In this document: piece after piece, positions 23,775-36,300 of the stretch | Layout: each line of letters opens with the position of its first letter | Numbering within the stretch: the first letter of the stretch is position 1 | NCBI GenBank assembly: GCA_037176725.1 | Contig: JAZBRS010000026.1 | Coordinates: 153,771,501-153,835,500, forward strand | Direction of reading: 5' to 3' | DNA length: 64,000 nt | DNA from: Posidonia oceanica | Lineage: Eukaryota; Streptophyta; Magnoliopsida; Alismatales; Posidoniaceae | Notes under the pieces: model-generated | What the model was told of the DNA's origin: nothing | What the model saw: only the letters and a program-made list of their open reading frames with translations | The model's database searches: none | Made by a program: the position numbers and the translations under genes

Positions 23775-26036
23775 ATGGAGCGCATGAGCACTACCTCTAC
23801 CTCCATGGCACAGCAAGGCCAAGGCCCGGATGGGTCTTTCTTCAAAGGCTCAACCTCACAAATGGAAGGGCCAGGAACCCCCGACTTCTCACGAGCCGCC
23901 GGCCGGCAAAAATTCCCACATGCCTCCATCCCCTTCGATTACCACACTGATACAAACGAAGGAGGGGAGGCGGATTAGTCCCGAACAATAGACATCCCGC
24001 CCGAGTTCACACATCCCAAGGCAACTTCTAACGTTGTGCCTCCCGTTGTGACTACTTCCTACCCGATTGAGGAGAAGACCTATGAGGTCCGACAATCCCT
24101 GGCTCAACAACAACATTTCATGCACACAAGCCCACAAACCTCCACCCTCCAAGATCACCACAACCACCTATTCCATACGCCAATCTACACACACGCCACA
24201 CCTAACCCTACCTTCCCTAACCAAGGCCCCTATCCACCATACTACACAACGCCCACCTATCCTTATATCCACCCAACTCCACCATACGCAACCCCATACC
24301 TGCCACAACCTCCCGCTAATGCGCCATACTACCCCACTCCACCTCCACCATCATTCTTCCATCCACAACAACCACCCATCAACACACCTTACTACCATAC
24401 ACAACCCCAATCATCATTCTTCCATCCACAACATAACCCATCACTACCACCATTCCCACCAACACACTAGCACCTGAGCTAGGGGCATTACGCCGCACCA
24501 GGGACTGATCTTAAGAGGATGATTGCCGAAGCATTAACGGAGGCCGGAGTCACTTCCAAGACACCCATTGGCTACGACATCTCCAAGTTCCCTCACTTTG
24601 CCCTTCCCCTAGGGTTTAAAATGCCAAAAATGAAGAGATATAATGGTACAGAGGATCCCAGGAACCACATAGCTGCCTTCACTATGGATACTCTGCCATA
24701 CCGTTATGACGCCGGGCTCACTACATACCTCTTCTTCAAGACGCTTGAGGGAGAAGCCTTAAAGTGGTTTGACACCCTGACTTCCTATGATCTCCAGGAT
24801 TTTAGGATAATTGAGGAAAATTTTCTAAATCAATACAGTCACCGGGTGCCACACAAACCCACTGCAGGCGACCTCACAGCTGAGAGGATGAGGTCGAATG
24901 AGGACTTCGTCACCTTCGCTAGCCGGTGGAGGGACATGGCCGCTAGATCAGAGTGCTACATACCTAAAGGCCAAGCTGTGGAAATAATCGCAAGAAATAC
25001 CACGGGAGCACTCAGAGCTAGACTGTTGGTAGGTGACTTCCACACCTATCCACAGGTATATGAGCGGGCTGCCAAGGTGATGCGGAACAGAGAAGAGCTA
25101 CCTTTCCTGGAGCTCGAAGCAAAAAGCCGGAAGAAGACTGTGGGACATACCATAGAAGGTGTCACTGGCAACATGGCACAACTAACCACGCAGCATCAAA
25201 GGGGATGGAAAGGGCAGCCCTTCCAGCAATCTCAATATCAAGTGGAACCACAGAGGCAGCCATTCCAACAGTTCCAACCCCAGCACCCTAATCCCCCGGT
25301 AAATGCCCAACAGGGGCCGAACAGCGGTCAATACAAAGCACCACCGCAAGGGCAGAGGGACTACCACAATGTTCCTCCTCCACAGGCACCTAGAGGACCA
25401 AGGAGACAAAGCTACCCACCACTTCCAGAGACGAACCCAGACATCTTCAGGATGATGATTGAAAGTGGGGACTTACAACTCCCAGTGCCAAAACCGAATG
25501 CTCCCAACGCAAACATGACCAAGTACTATGCCTACCACCAGAAAAACGGGCACACACTTGAAGAATGTTATGTGTTAAAAGATCGAATATATGATCTAAA
25601 TGACAAGAGAGAAATAATGTGGTCAGCCCTCAAGGACAGATTGAAAGAGGCCAAGACGGGACAGCCCAAGTTGCAGATACACCAGAACCCTCTGCCTAAT
25701 CACCCGGTGGCACACCAAGAGACAGAAGACAACCCACCTGAGGCCAAGACCGTCACCATGTGCCTAATTGAATCAGAACCTGAGCCTACTTCCTCCATTG
25801 CGGAAAGCAATGACGTCGAGGTGTGCTCTGAATAGGGATCCATAGAATGGGAATTCCCAGTAGAAGCAACACAAGACGAAGAAGGCGAGGAGGATGACCT
25901 CGAGCTCCTCAGGTGCTTCAATTTCCTCCCAAGAGAAGGCCAATCCCAAGAACAAAATGGCGAGACAGATCCCTTCGAGCTAGCCTGGAAAATCATCAAG
26001 GAATATGAGCGGAGAAATATAGTCTTCAAGGACTCA
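23775..26036 (+). pseudogene. N2 Gag, nearly intact
   Basis: The frame opens at 23775 (MERMSTTSTSMAQQ); the ATG at 23811 corresponds to the N1 start, so either could be used. A Pro/Tyr/His-rich region (~24050-24470) precedes the capsid-type Gag domain (24560-25080: MKRYNGTEDPRNHI, GEALKWFDTL, FASRWRDMAARS) and a Gln/Pro-rich linker. The knuckle at ~25525 reads YAYHQKNGHTLEEC: its first Cys is Tyr, so one zinc ligand is lost (N1 keeps Cys). TAG stops occur at 23976, 24468, 24480 (shared with N1) and 25832. The 24519-25835 part is one open stretch of 438 codons. Confidence 0.87.
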
Positions 26037-26609
26037 AAACTACCCACTCCAGAGAAACGGCTCTGGCCTTTGGTGATCACTGTAGAGGTCAACGGCTACC
26101 TCCTCCCTGGCATACTTGTGGACACAGGAGCTAGTCGCAGTGCGTGCTCTCTGAACACACTCGACTACCTAGATGTCGAAGAAGAGGATATCACCAGGGA
26201 GAGGATCTTCTGCAAGGGCTTTAATAATATCCAGATAGAGGTGATAGGGACAGTTCAGCTGGCAATTACCATCGGCCCCCTCACCAGCATTACCAAGGTC
26301 ATGGTGGTAGAATGCGAACTAGCGGAACCATTGATCCTGGGGAGAACTTGGCTGGCGGAAATATGTGCAGTTGCGTCCCCAACACACCAGCTGTTAAAGT
26401 TCAAGTTCCAAGGTGAAATGATCACCATCCAGGCAGACCATGAAACAACCCTGGAAATGATCTGGGGACCTTATCTGGCAGAATTCCACATGGGAGACCC
26501 AGCCCCAAATGGCACAGGTGGCTGGATCGATGACGGAGACAATGAAGTCCCATGTATCCAAGGATTCCAGCATCTCACCGATAATCAAGCAGCCCAAGGG
26601 TATACTTAG
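26037..26609 (+). pseudogene. N2 protease domain 1 (retropepsin-like)
   Basis: This is in frame with Gag. The motif ILVDTGASRSACSLNTL around 26107 holds the catalytic Asp, and PLILGRTWLAEI near 26330 matches the retropepsin C-terminal Gly motif. So the fold is represented from the first strand to ILGR. A TAG at 26607 separates it from domain 2; N1 has CAG there. The extra retropepsin ahead of the usual Ogre-type one is unexpected for the clade as I know it. Confidence 0.82.
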
Positions 26610-28202
26610 ATCCAGAGGCCTACATTGTTGAACTCATCTCAGCTGCCCATAAACCAGAGGCAGTCCCTTCTCAGGAAACCTCTGTCTCTACTCAAGTCCG
26701 ACCACGCCAAGGGAGAACACAACCAGGCTCAGCAGGCCCCCATCACAAGAACCGGGCGGAGCTCCAACCAAGTCGCACTGCCTCTGCCTAATGCAGAACC
26801 AGCCACTTCCCCGCCTCAACCGGAGTTCCACATACCCCAGAGGGTAGAAGGCACCTTCGACGTCCTAGAGCAGCTCAGAAAGACACAAGCAAAGATCTCC
26901 ATCTACGAGCTGATCAGAGCCTCGGAAAAGCACCAGGATATCCTGATGGAGGTATTGAAGAAAGCCCAGGTACCGGAGGACATGCCTGCTGAAGCTCTGG
27001 CCACCGTCGCCGCTGCTGTGTTTATGGAGCCCATAGTTATCTTCACCGACTCCGAATTAGCTCCCTCTGAGAGGAGGACTTTACCTTTAAGTGTTACTAT
27101 TGTAATAAACAGTTACAAACTTTTTGGTGTGCTTGTCGATACTGGGGCAACTTTAAATGTATGCCCCCTAGAAACCCTGCAGTTAGTTAGGCTAACCAAA
27201 TCTCAATTATGCCCAGCAGCCTTAATTGTATCAGGGTACGACAACAACAAAAAAGCAGCCTTGGGAAAGATCACTGTCCAAGTTACCATTGGCCCTCTCC
27301 AAATGGAAACTGAACTCATAGTAGTCGATGCCCCAATCTCGTATCGGCTCATCTTAGGGCGCCAATGGATCGAGGAGATCAAGGCAGTCACCTCCCCACG
27401 CCACCAATGCATGAAGTTCCCTTACCAAGGGAAAATCATCAAAATACGGGGAGACGAGCCAGTGGAAGCTGAAGCCCACCTAGTAACAATCCCGACTACC
27501 ACACTGGTGCCATTGATCAGGGACTCAACTACCAAGGCCATAAATAATGTCAAAAAGGTCTTCGCTCCCAAGAGTATTGATATAAATCAATACAATTATC
27601 CCGACCACATGAAAAGGCGTTGGGAGATCCTCCTCAAGATAGGATACACCCCGGGGAAAGGACTTGGCCGCCAGGAACAAGGAATGAGGGACGCGCTTGA
27701 AACGCCAGAGGAGCACAGTCGTACCAGGCTAGGGTACCTTGGGCAACCAGACCCAAGCAAACCTCTAGCATGGTCACTTGCCAACCACTTCATGTCAGTC
27801 GGGCTACAAGTGCACGACAAGCAAGTGTCAGACACAGTTCCTGACTTCCCAGCAACAACAACAGCCACAAAGGGCCCTAAGCCCGTCATCCTCGGTGCTC
27901 TTACAAACCCCAAGACGGCACTAACTCCTTCTCGCTGCCTAGAAGAAGTTCCAACCATCCTCAACGCTTCGACGAAGCCCGAGGAAGAAGCATCAACCTC
28001 CTACACAGAAGAGGTCCCTGCTGCTCTCCCCGCATCCCCAGAAGCTCCTTTACCTCTGGACATCCAAGCAAGCGATTCCTCCGGAACCTCCACTAAAGGC
28101 ATTGAAGTAGAGGACTCCGACCCTATCTGCGAGCTCACCTGCCTTTTCAACAATCTACAACCTTGTCCCCTAAAGCAAGAAGGGACCAAGGCCATAGGTT
28201 AA
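26610..28202 (+). pseudogene. N2 protease domain 2 plus G-patch
   Basis: This part of the gag-pro frame is uninterrupted for 525 codons. It holds AKISIYELIRASEKHQDILM (~26890), a second DTGA (VLVDTGATLNVCPLETL, Asp codon at 27138), RLILGRQW (~27345) and a G-patch (GYTPGKGLGRQEQGM, ~27642). The last ~150 residues are acidic and Ser/Pro-rich. It ends at TAA 28200-28202, one codon after a candidate splice donor. Domain 2 with its upstream helix and downstream G-patch is the standard Ogre/Tat arrangement. Confidence 0.87.
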
Positions 28203-28299
28203 ACTCCCCCTACCCTTGTGAATAATTTCTTTCCCACATTTAATTCCTGCATTTTGTTTTCGCATGATTCACTTTCCAGCAATTTACTTCCTAATTTAG
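28198..28299 (+). other. Candidate Ogre-type intron between gag-pro and pol
   Basis: Donor AG|GTTAAAC at 28198 and acceptor TAATTTAG| at 28299 enclose 102 T-rich nt. Removing them joins the gag-pro frame to the pol frame (next residues D-S-N-G-E-G) and skips the TAA at 28200. Ogre elements are known to have an intron at this boundary. In N1 both GT and AG dinucleotides are changed by G-to-A. There is no transcript evidence. Confidence 0.5.
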
Positions 28300-28976
28300 A
28301 TAGTAATGGGGAAGGTAAACGAGGGCAAGGCAGGGACAGCCTAACTGCCACCATGTCCTCACAAAAAGTATCTAATCACTCTGCTAAGCGTGCAGGTCAG
28401 AACAGGAAGGAGTCGATCACCCAAACTGTAAGAGTATGTCACTATACCACAGCATTGCCACAGGAGCTAGCCACGTCGCATGCCATCTTCCTGGTCGAAG
28501 AAGTGTCAAATATCACTGTCAAAAACACTGGAAACTATGAAGTCTTCGAGCTGGTGGATACAGAAGAGGACCCAGATGAAGAATGGGTAGACCCTTCCAT
28601 CTTCGAAGAAATGATGAAGAAATACAATGAGCAGACCAAGGCTGCTGCTGAAGAAACAGAGGAAGTCAATCTGGGCACAGAAGATGATCCAAAACCAGTC
28701 CAGATAAGCTCTGCCCTCAACTCAGATGAACGGACCAGAATGGAAAGACTACTCAAAAGTATATGAAGGTACTGGCCTTCTCCTATGGAGAAATGCCTAG
28801 GCTTGATTCACTATTGGCTCCCTCTCAAGCCAGGCGCTAAGACAGCGAAGCAAAAGCTCCGACGTCTACGTCCAGACCTCGCTCTAAAAGTCAAAGAGGA
28901 GATAGACAAGCTACACAAGGCAAAGTTCATCAGAGTTGTGGTGTATCCAGAATGGATTGCCAACATAGTTCCCTGA
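28300..28976 (+). pseudogene. N2 pol, segment upstream of RT
   Basis: It reads as the N1 segment 20350-21007: an ATG at 28352 (MSSQKVSNHSAKR), an acidic linker (DTEEDPDEEWVDPS), then the RT entry 'LRRLRPDLALKVKEEIDKL'. A one-base change in an A-run at ~28755, an 11-base deletion at ~28813 and a one-base deletion at ~28973 shift the frame three times relative to N1. So this copy cannot make a continuous Pol. Confidence 0.8.
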
Positions 28977-29539
28977 TGAAGAAAGATGGCAAAGTGCATG
29001 TGCGCATTGACTACAGAAACCTCAATGAAGCATGCCCAAAAGACGATTTCCCTCTTCCGCACACAGACATCCTCATAGACAACACTGTAGGCCATGAGAT
29101 GCTTTCCTTCATGGATGGTTTCTCCGGTTACAACCAGATTAAACTTGCAGAAGAAGACCAGGAGAAAACCGCATTCACTACTCCATGGGGGACCTACTGC
29201 TATGTAGTCATGCCGTTCGGATTAAAGAACGCCGGAGCCACTTATCAGAGGGCTATGATGGCAATCTTTCACAACATGATACACGATTGCATGGAGTGCT
29301 ATGTGGATGACCTCTTAGTAAAGTCAAAAACAAGAGAGGAACACTTTGAAGCACTAGAAAGAGTACTCCGGAGAGCAGACCAGTATAATCTCAGAATGAA
29401 CCCTAAGAAGTGTGTCTTCGGGGTCACTGCCGGAAAGCTGCTCGGCTTCATAGTGAGCAAAAGGGGCATAGAAGTGGATCCCACCAAAGCCAAAGCTATA
29501 ACGGCCATGCCACCGCCAAGGAACTCAGAGGACTCATAG
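28977..29539 (+). pseudogene. N2 reverse transcriptase core
   Basis: The RT palm and fingers are complete in one open stretch: IDYRNLNEACPKDDFPLP, SFMDGFSGYNQI (catalytic Asp), MPFGLKNAGATYQRAM, and the YVDD active site in CMECYVDDLLVKS near 29300. It then runs through LGFIVSKRGIEVDP. RT copies element RNA to DNA inside the particle. The frame ends at 29539 because ~10 bases present in N1 (around 43190) are missing. Confidence 0.93.
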
Positions 29540-30045
29540 GGAGGCTACAGTTCATCTGAAGATTCATCTCTCAGCATGCGGAAAAGTGTAGACCATTCTA
29601 TGAGCTCTTAAAAGGCAGTGCAGAATTCAAGTGGGATCACACCTGTCAGAAGGCCTTCGATGAGCTGAAACTCTACCTCCTCAACCCTCCAGTATTGACT
29701 GCTCCAGTCTCCGAGAGGCCATTACTACTCTACTTGGCTGTTACTGACAACTCAGTGGGTGTTGTCCTTGCACAACACGATGAAACTGGGAGGAAGGAGA
29801 AAGTAGTTTACTACCTCAGTAGAACGTTCATCGAATATGAGAGGAAGTACTCCCAGATCGAGAGACACTGCTTAGCCTTAGTATGGGCCTCACAAAAGCT
29901 CAAGCACTATTTTCTTGCACACAAAGTCTACTACTTAGCCAAGATGGACCCCATCAAGTACATGTTCGAGAAACCAGCATTGTCCGGAAGGCTAGCACAA
30001 TGGCAATTGCTCCTTACTGAGTTTGACCTACAATTCATCACCTAG
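29540..30045 (+). pseudogene. N2 RNase H (first, degenerate)
   Basis: This follows RT: KWDHTCQKAFDELK, then LLLYLAVTDNSVGVVLAQ, VVYYLSRTFIEYERKYSQIE and GRLAQWQLLLTEFD. The position after LLLYLAV, usually Asp in an active enzyme, is Thr, as expected for the degenerate first RNase H of Tat elements. A TGA at ~29558 replaces CGA-type Arg, and a TAG at 30043-30045 ends it. N1 has the same TAG at 43722. Confidence 0.85.
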
Positions 30046-30690
30046 AAGGCAATCAAAGGGCAAGCCATCGCGGACCAACTCGCCAGGCTGCCTGTGTCAG
30101 AGTATCAGCCAGTGTTAACAGATTTCCCAGACGAGGAAATACTGGCAATCAATAGTGTCATGCCACTCATCAGAGAATGGACCCTCCATTTCGATGGAGC
30201 GCTTAATTCACAAGGCGCTGGAATAGGGGCAACACTCCTCACTCCAGAGGGTGTCGTTCTCCCCACTGCAGCCCAACTACTCTTCTCGGCGAGCAACAAC
30301 ATTGCAGAATACGAGGCACTCATTCTAGGGCTCTGAATGGCTCTCGATCTAGGGGCAAGAAGGCTAAAAGTGGTTGGGGACTCACAGCTTGTCATACGAC
30401 AAGTTCTCAACAAATACAAAACCCTCTCGCCAGAGCTGCAGGAATACCGCAACCTGGCTAAAGCCTTACTAAAGAAGTTTGACCGAGTTATATATATGCA
30501 TGCCCTTAGAAGCAACAACATCCTGGCTGATTCATTGGCCTCATTGGCATCCTCGCTCCCCTTCAGCTCAGGGACAGACAAGCAATCCATCGTTGTGCGA
30601 AGAATCAGCACTCCAACAGTGGGGTCTGCCATCGAATGGGTTGAAGAACTTAGAGAGGAACTAAACCAGGAAAGCTTAATATGCACAGAG
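30046..30690 (+). pseudogene. N2 archaeal-type RNase H (second)
   Basis: The start is KAIKGQAIADQLA. The domain shows LHFDGALNSQG (first Asp), NNIAEYEALILGL (Glu), VVGDSQLVIRQV (Asp) and NILADSLASLAS (Asp), so all four acidic positions are present. This second RNase H marks the Tat clade and is thought to supply the activity lost by the first. A single TGA at 30334-30336 replaces the CGA Arg seen in N1. Confidence 0.9.
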
Positions 30691-31983
30691 GTCTATTATC
30701 AAGGAGCTACAGAAGTAAACGACGATGGCAACCCATGGTATCATGACATACAGAATTATGTACAAGATCATGCCTTCCCGGCCTATGCGACTCCCAAGGA
30801 CAGAGAAGCACTGAGGAGGATGGCTACCAAATACTACATCAAAGCCAACACACTCTTTCAGAGAACGCCCCTAGGGATTGAACTCCGATGTGTGGATACA
30901 TCTAAGTCGGTCGAGATCCTCAAGGAAACACATGAGGGAGTCTGCGGAGGCCACATCAACTCCCAGTTCATGGCTAAAATGATCATTAGAAGGGGGTACT
31001 ACTGGCCAACCATGGAAGCCGACTGCGCAAGTAAAGTCAAGCGGTGCAAGAGCTGCCAATTACATGCCAACAAGATCCATGCTCCGGCTTCAGCGCTACA
31101 CGCTTTGTCAACACCATGGCCTTTCTCCATGTGGGCCTTCAATGTGGTGGGACCTATCCATTAGGGAAAGGGCAACACTTTCATCCTAACGGCAACGGAA
31201 TACTTCACCAAATGGGCAGAAGCAGAGGCGTTCGCAAACATCAAGGCCACAACCCTGTGCCGATTTGTACAGCGAAATATCATCGCAAGGTTCGGGGTGC
31301 CTAAAGCCTTAGTAGCAGACAACGGACCAATCTTCATCTCAAAAGAGTTCAAGCGGTTATGCTAGAAATTCGGTATCACTCTACACCACTCTTTCCCGTA
31401 TTACCCACAAGGGAACGGTCAAGCAGAAGCTACTAATAAAAGCTTAATCAAAATCATTAAAAAGACGGTAGAAGATGCTAAGGGATTGGATTGGTCAGAT
31501 AAGCTTGTTAATGCATTATGGGTGTACCGCACCACCATAAGGACGGCAACGGGTCAAACCCCCTATGCTTTAGCCTTTGGTATGGAAGCAGTGGTCCCAT
31601 ACGAGATCCTGATCCCCTCATTAAGAGTTAAGATTGATAGGAGAATGTCTGCCGAAGAAAAGAGGCAAGCTTTACTCCTCCATTTAGAACTCCTTGATGA
31701 GAAACGGCTGGCAGCCGCCAAGCATACACGTGTCTACCAACAAAGGTTAACCAAGGCTTACCAGAAGAAAGTAATCGAACGCAAGTTTAAAATTGGTGAT
31801 CTAGTGCTTAAAGAAGTGTTGCCCTACAATAAGCCCCACCCTAAGGGAAAGTTAAAGCCAAATTGGGAAGGACCCTACATAGTGGTTGCTGTATATCCAG
31901 GGAATGCTTATCGACTGTCCCATAACGGAACAGATCTTCTTGACCCTTGGAATGCAATGCACCTGAAAAGGTACTACCCTTGA
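30691..31983 (+). pseudogene. N2 integrase
   Basis: The N-terminal zinc domain is seen as HEGVCGGHINSQF and CKSCQLHANKIH. The core has LVADNGPIF (second Asp) and YYPQGNGQAEATN (Glu), but the first catalytic Asp is Asn in WAFNVVGPIH (~31140; N1 has Asp). The C-terminal part ends KPNWEGPYIVVAVYPG ... PWNAMHLKRYYP at the TGA 31981-31983. In-frame TAG codons lie at 31162 (shared with N1) and ~31362. Integrase inserts element DNA; this copy is dead at the active site. Confidence 0.9.
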
Positions 31984-33383
31984 TCAGCATGCCTATATCA
32001 TTAAAGAGACCTAGGGCCTAACACCAACCCAGAAAAGGGAGGGATTCCCAAAGCCAATAGGAAGAGAAACACCTGGGGGGACCCATGCCTTGTCCTGTCT
32101 CCACATACACACCACACGGGAAGGTAAGGAAAAAGTAGGCTCGGAGCGGAGGCTTAGAGTACGAACTGCTTGCCAAAGCAACTTAGAAAGCATCAAGAAA
32201 AGACAGTGGCAAAAAACCACCCAAACAGAGAGGAAAGAAGGCAGTAAAGAAGCTGTCCAAGTAAGGAACCAATAAAAAGAGACAGTAAAAGAAACTGTCC
32301 AACTAAAAGAGGTCAGCAAAGAGGTGTCCAAAGAGCAGAAAAGAGCATGGCAAAAGCTGTCTGCGCATCTAAAAGTATAAACCATAGAAAGATGCATTAA
32401 GGACTAAAGAAAGGCAAGCAGGAATCAAGGCCTAAGCCAAAACCGAGAGTCCACTAAATCCCGAAGCTTCCCCTAACCTATTCTCACTAAACAGGCAAGG
32501 AGTAAGCAACCGCAGGTGGTCAAGGACTGAAAAGGCCCAGGGAGTAGCAACTCAAGTAAGGACTGGTGTGTGGACCAAGGTCTTTTAAAAAAGGGTGCAG
32601 GCATGGCCCAAGGGACACGTCCACAAATGTAAGGCCCACTCATTTGGTTGAAACAAACCCCGAAGTTAATGCTTAAGATAGATACTCACCTTTCCCCATC
32701 AGAAGAACTAAAAATCCAAAAAAATCATATAACCCAAAAACCAAAAAAATCATATAACCCAAAAACCAAAAAAAATCATATAACCCAAAAACCAAAAAAA
32801 AATCATATAATCCAAAAAACCAAAAAAAATTACAAAGCTTAGAAAAAAAACCAATACATCCAACCTATATACAAGTAAAAACTTAGTAAGTAGGAAAACT
32901 GGAGTTAATCTGGCTGATAATGCAACCATCGACTCACCAGGATTCAGAGTTAGCGTCGTACTCAAGCGTGTCTCACGGCTTAGGTGTGCTCTCTCAACAA
33001 AGACATTACTAGCATAATGATCTTTAGAGCATCCACAGATGACTCATAATCAACGTCTACTGGGCTCTGATTTCCATCTCTTTAGCTGAGGCCAGAAATT
33101 AATTCCCTCCACCCATTTAAAATAAGCATGCATTAACATCTGTTATGTCCCTTGTTAATTAATTAACTTAGCCTAAATCTTTTCATTTGACATACTTTCT
33201 CTTTGGTTAATTAGTTAACTTAGCCAAATCTTTCGCCAAGGGAGGTATGCTCATTGATTACTAACAAGAAAAGTAAGCATGTGCAGGAAACAAAGTGAAA
33301 CAAAAACCTTTCATATAAATATTCACAAGTACAGACTCTAGCAAAAGAAAAGTACAGACTCTGACAAAAAGAAAGGTACAAGC
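31984..33383. other. N2 spacer between integrase and antisense gene A
   Basis: This ~1.4 kb separates two convergent transcription units, sense pol and antisense gene A. It is conserved with N1 45700-47190 at the DNA level but has no supportable gene. It holds the short AT-rich array at 32708-32845. Polyadenylation signals for gene A would be expected here, but I cannot point to one securely. Confidence 0.5.
32708..32845. repeat. AAAATCATATAACCCAA-type tandem repeat in N2
   Basis: About five units of 24-26 bp, each ATCATATAACCCAAAAACC with a variable A-run. N1 has an expanded version at 46376-46640 with ~10 units. It looks like slippage growth in an A-rich spacer. Confidence 0.8.
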
Positions 33384-36300
33384 TCAATGGCCGGACTCGC
33401 CGCTACCCTCGCATTCGCCGCCTGGAGGCCTTGGTGCGGGCTGCGCCACAGAAGATGTCGCTCCACTCCGACTCCTCTCCCGAGACTCCCTCAAGATGGA
33501 GCGAACCATCTCAAGGTGGGGAGAAGACCGTGCTCTCGCAATTTGCTCAGCCGTCAAGACCCTAGAATGCCCTGACCCCGCAGGAGCTGCAGCAACAAGG
33601 GCAGGCATCAGATCAGCCACATCAGCACCAAGAAGCACTGTCACAACCACTGTCTCTGTCTGCATCAGCCGTATCTCCATTTCCCGCATCTGCCGCCCAT
33701 GGAAATCGCTCAACTGAAATAAAACAAATTACAGAATAAGAGCAGTTTATAAACGGAAAAGCAGAAAGGCTAGCTACAACTAAAGCATTAAAGACAGAAC
33801 AGAAATACCCTTCTCAGGGAAGTAGCCTCAAACTGAGCCCTGGCCGCTGCCGCATCAGATGCCGCCACACGAGCCTCTAACTCCTGGATGCGATTGTCAC
33901 GCTCCCGCTCTGCCTGACTGAGACGCCCTTATGGCTCCTCGGCACGCTCCAAAGCATCGTCCAGCTGGCTCTGAGTTGGACCAGTGGCCAGAGGCGTGTG
34001 GATCAAGTCCATCATCGCCTGAATCTGCACAATGAAGCCATACGAGTTAGAGGACAGATATTTACAAGTACTTAAAGCAAGAAAAGTGCGGTAATACCTC
34101 TGAATCGCGAACCTGGACCTCCTCAACAAGCACGCCCTCGGCATGGGAAGTGGCTGGACCTGTGGTGGCAGTAGGGGCAGGCTCTGCACTTGTTGAAGCA
34201 CACTCGGCCTATATCAAAGCAAAGACAACAATTAGACAAGCAGAAACAGGCACCAACAACTAACAAAGGGAAACTACACTCACTCGTGCTCGAAGCTCGT
34301 CCATCTAGGACAGAAGCTCGTCCCTCTCCCTCACCAGCTCCGCCACTCTCAAGGAGTACTCCTCCTGCTGAGTCCTACACGCCTCAGTCATCCCCTTTGA
34401 AGCGTCCATCTGCACAAACAAGGGAGATACGTAAGCAAGTGAACAAGTAAAGGAGTAGTCAAATAACACAACACCGAAAGTGATTGCTTACCAGCTCCTC
34501 AATATGGCTGCGGGCAATCGCCAACTCGTGACAGAGGCCGCCGATGCTCTCACTAGGACCAGTTCCCATTGGTACGTTGGAGCGACCATAAAAGACGTCA
34601 CGGTGGAAGACGATCAGACGACTAAACTCAAAATCAAACCAGGTCCTCCACGCCGCCTCTGTCTCTGCAGAACCACCAGAAAGGGGCTCTGTGCCACCCG
34701 AGCACCAGTTCTCGAGCTGCTCTCCAAACCTCTGAGGAGCATCGCTCCGACCTCCCGAAATGGATCCCCGAGAGAAATCCGCAGGACCCACCGCCGGAAT
34801 AACCTGCTGAAGGCTGAACTGTCGTAGGACACGGCCCACCTGGATGTAGTGACATCGGAAGAGGCTAAAAAGCCAGCACTCCTGAAAGAACAAGTGGGAA
34901 CCGCGTGCCACGGGCTCCTCATCAGCATGCTCACCCTCAGAGTAGGGCCTCCAGACAACCTGCAAGCACAAATCAATCAAAAGCCAGTAAACTGTGCAAG
35001 AGAGAGGGACCTAAGCGCTGAAACTCACCCACTCCTTTGGGAGGATCTCTAACAGAAAGCGGCCCAAGTGTCTCACAGGGCGAATCCGCTCCGGAGCCAA
35101 CTGCACCTCGCTCCACCGCCAAGCCCGGGGAAACTCGACGGGACCATCTCCTGGCACTCCAGGTCGGAGGTACACGAAGTGCTCAAAGATCCAGCTCTGT
35201 CACACAAAGCAACAATTCCAAGTCAGCAACAGTCAAGCAAACAGAAGGCAAGCAAATAAATAAAGCACAAACCTGGAAAAGAGGCAGACAGCCTGAAAGA
35301 GAGCAGGTCTGGCCCGCAGCAAAAGACTCCAACCGGGAGATCAAATAGACGAACACGGCTGAGCCCCAAAGTATCCACCGATCCTCTCCACCTGAAGAAG
35401 GAGAGGAGCAAAACCGGCATGTAACATCTAAGAAGACGTGCCGAAGAAGAGCCTATGAAACAGAATGGACAAAAAGAGCAGGAGCTGCTGATCTGCTATC
35501 TCCGGGGTCACCTCGTCAACAAGAAGAAGGTCGTCCAATCGATCCTTCAGCCACTTGATGTTGACGCGTGTATGGAAGCGATCAGAAGGGGAGGTCGTGC
35601 ACCATAACAAGCCTCTAGCTCGTCACCATAGTCGGGCTGCAAAGGCACTATCACAGGCTCTCTGTCAACCCTCAAACCCACCAGCCACACTACGTCCTCC
35701 AGGGTGATCATCATCTCGCCTACGCGAAAGATGAAGCTGCCGGAACTCCTGTTGTACCTCTCAGCAAAAGAAACCAGCAGTCCCAAGTGAATCTCAAAAG
35801 GCATGATCTCTAAGAAATGGCCGAAGCCCATCCCTGCAAGTCTCGCCCGCTGGAACTCGGAGAGGTTGAGGTACGTCTCGTGCAAGTCATTCCAGCTAGA
35901 GCGCGTCCGGCTCGACAATGGCATCTGGCATAAAAGAAAACATTAAAAACATTAGTAACTTAATAACGATCAAGCAAAGTAACTTAATAAAAGCCAAAAA
36001 CACATAAAATAACCTCACCTGTCCTAGCTCTGCGAGCTCTACCGCTGTACGGGCTCTCCTGGGAGGAGAAGGGGACGCACCTAAATCAAGAGCACCCCCG
36101 TCACCAATCTCAAGTGGGACAGGAGACGACGCACGTGGCCGCCTCGCTCGGAGCTTGCGAGGACGAGAGGAACTCGCCTCTACAGTAGAAGGACCAGCCT
36201 CGTCCCTCCTCGTCTCAGTCTCCTCATCAGAAGCCCTGAAATGGTACCACAAGCAGAGCATAGTCAGATAAAACCATTAATAATTCTCTTAATTGTTTCC

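Noticed and set aside
33384..36261. Plus-strand frames opposite the antisense gene A exons
   Set aside because: They are shadows: exon phases, GT-AG sites and PMD motifs all fit the minus strand, and the plus frames are not conserved in N1.
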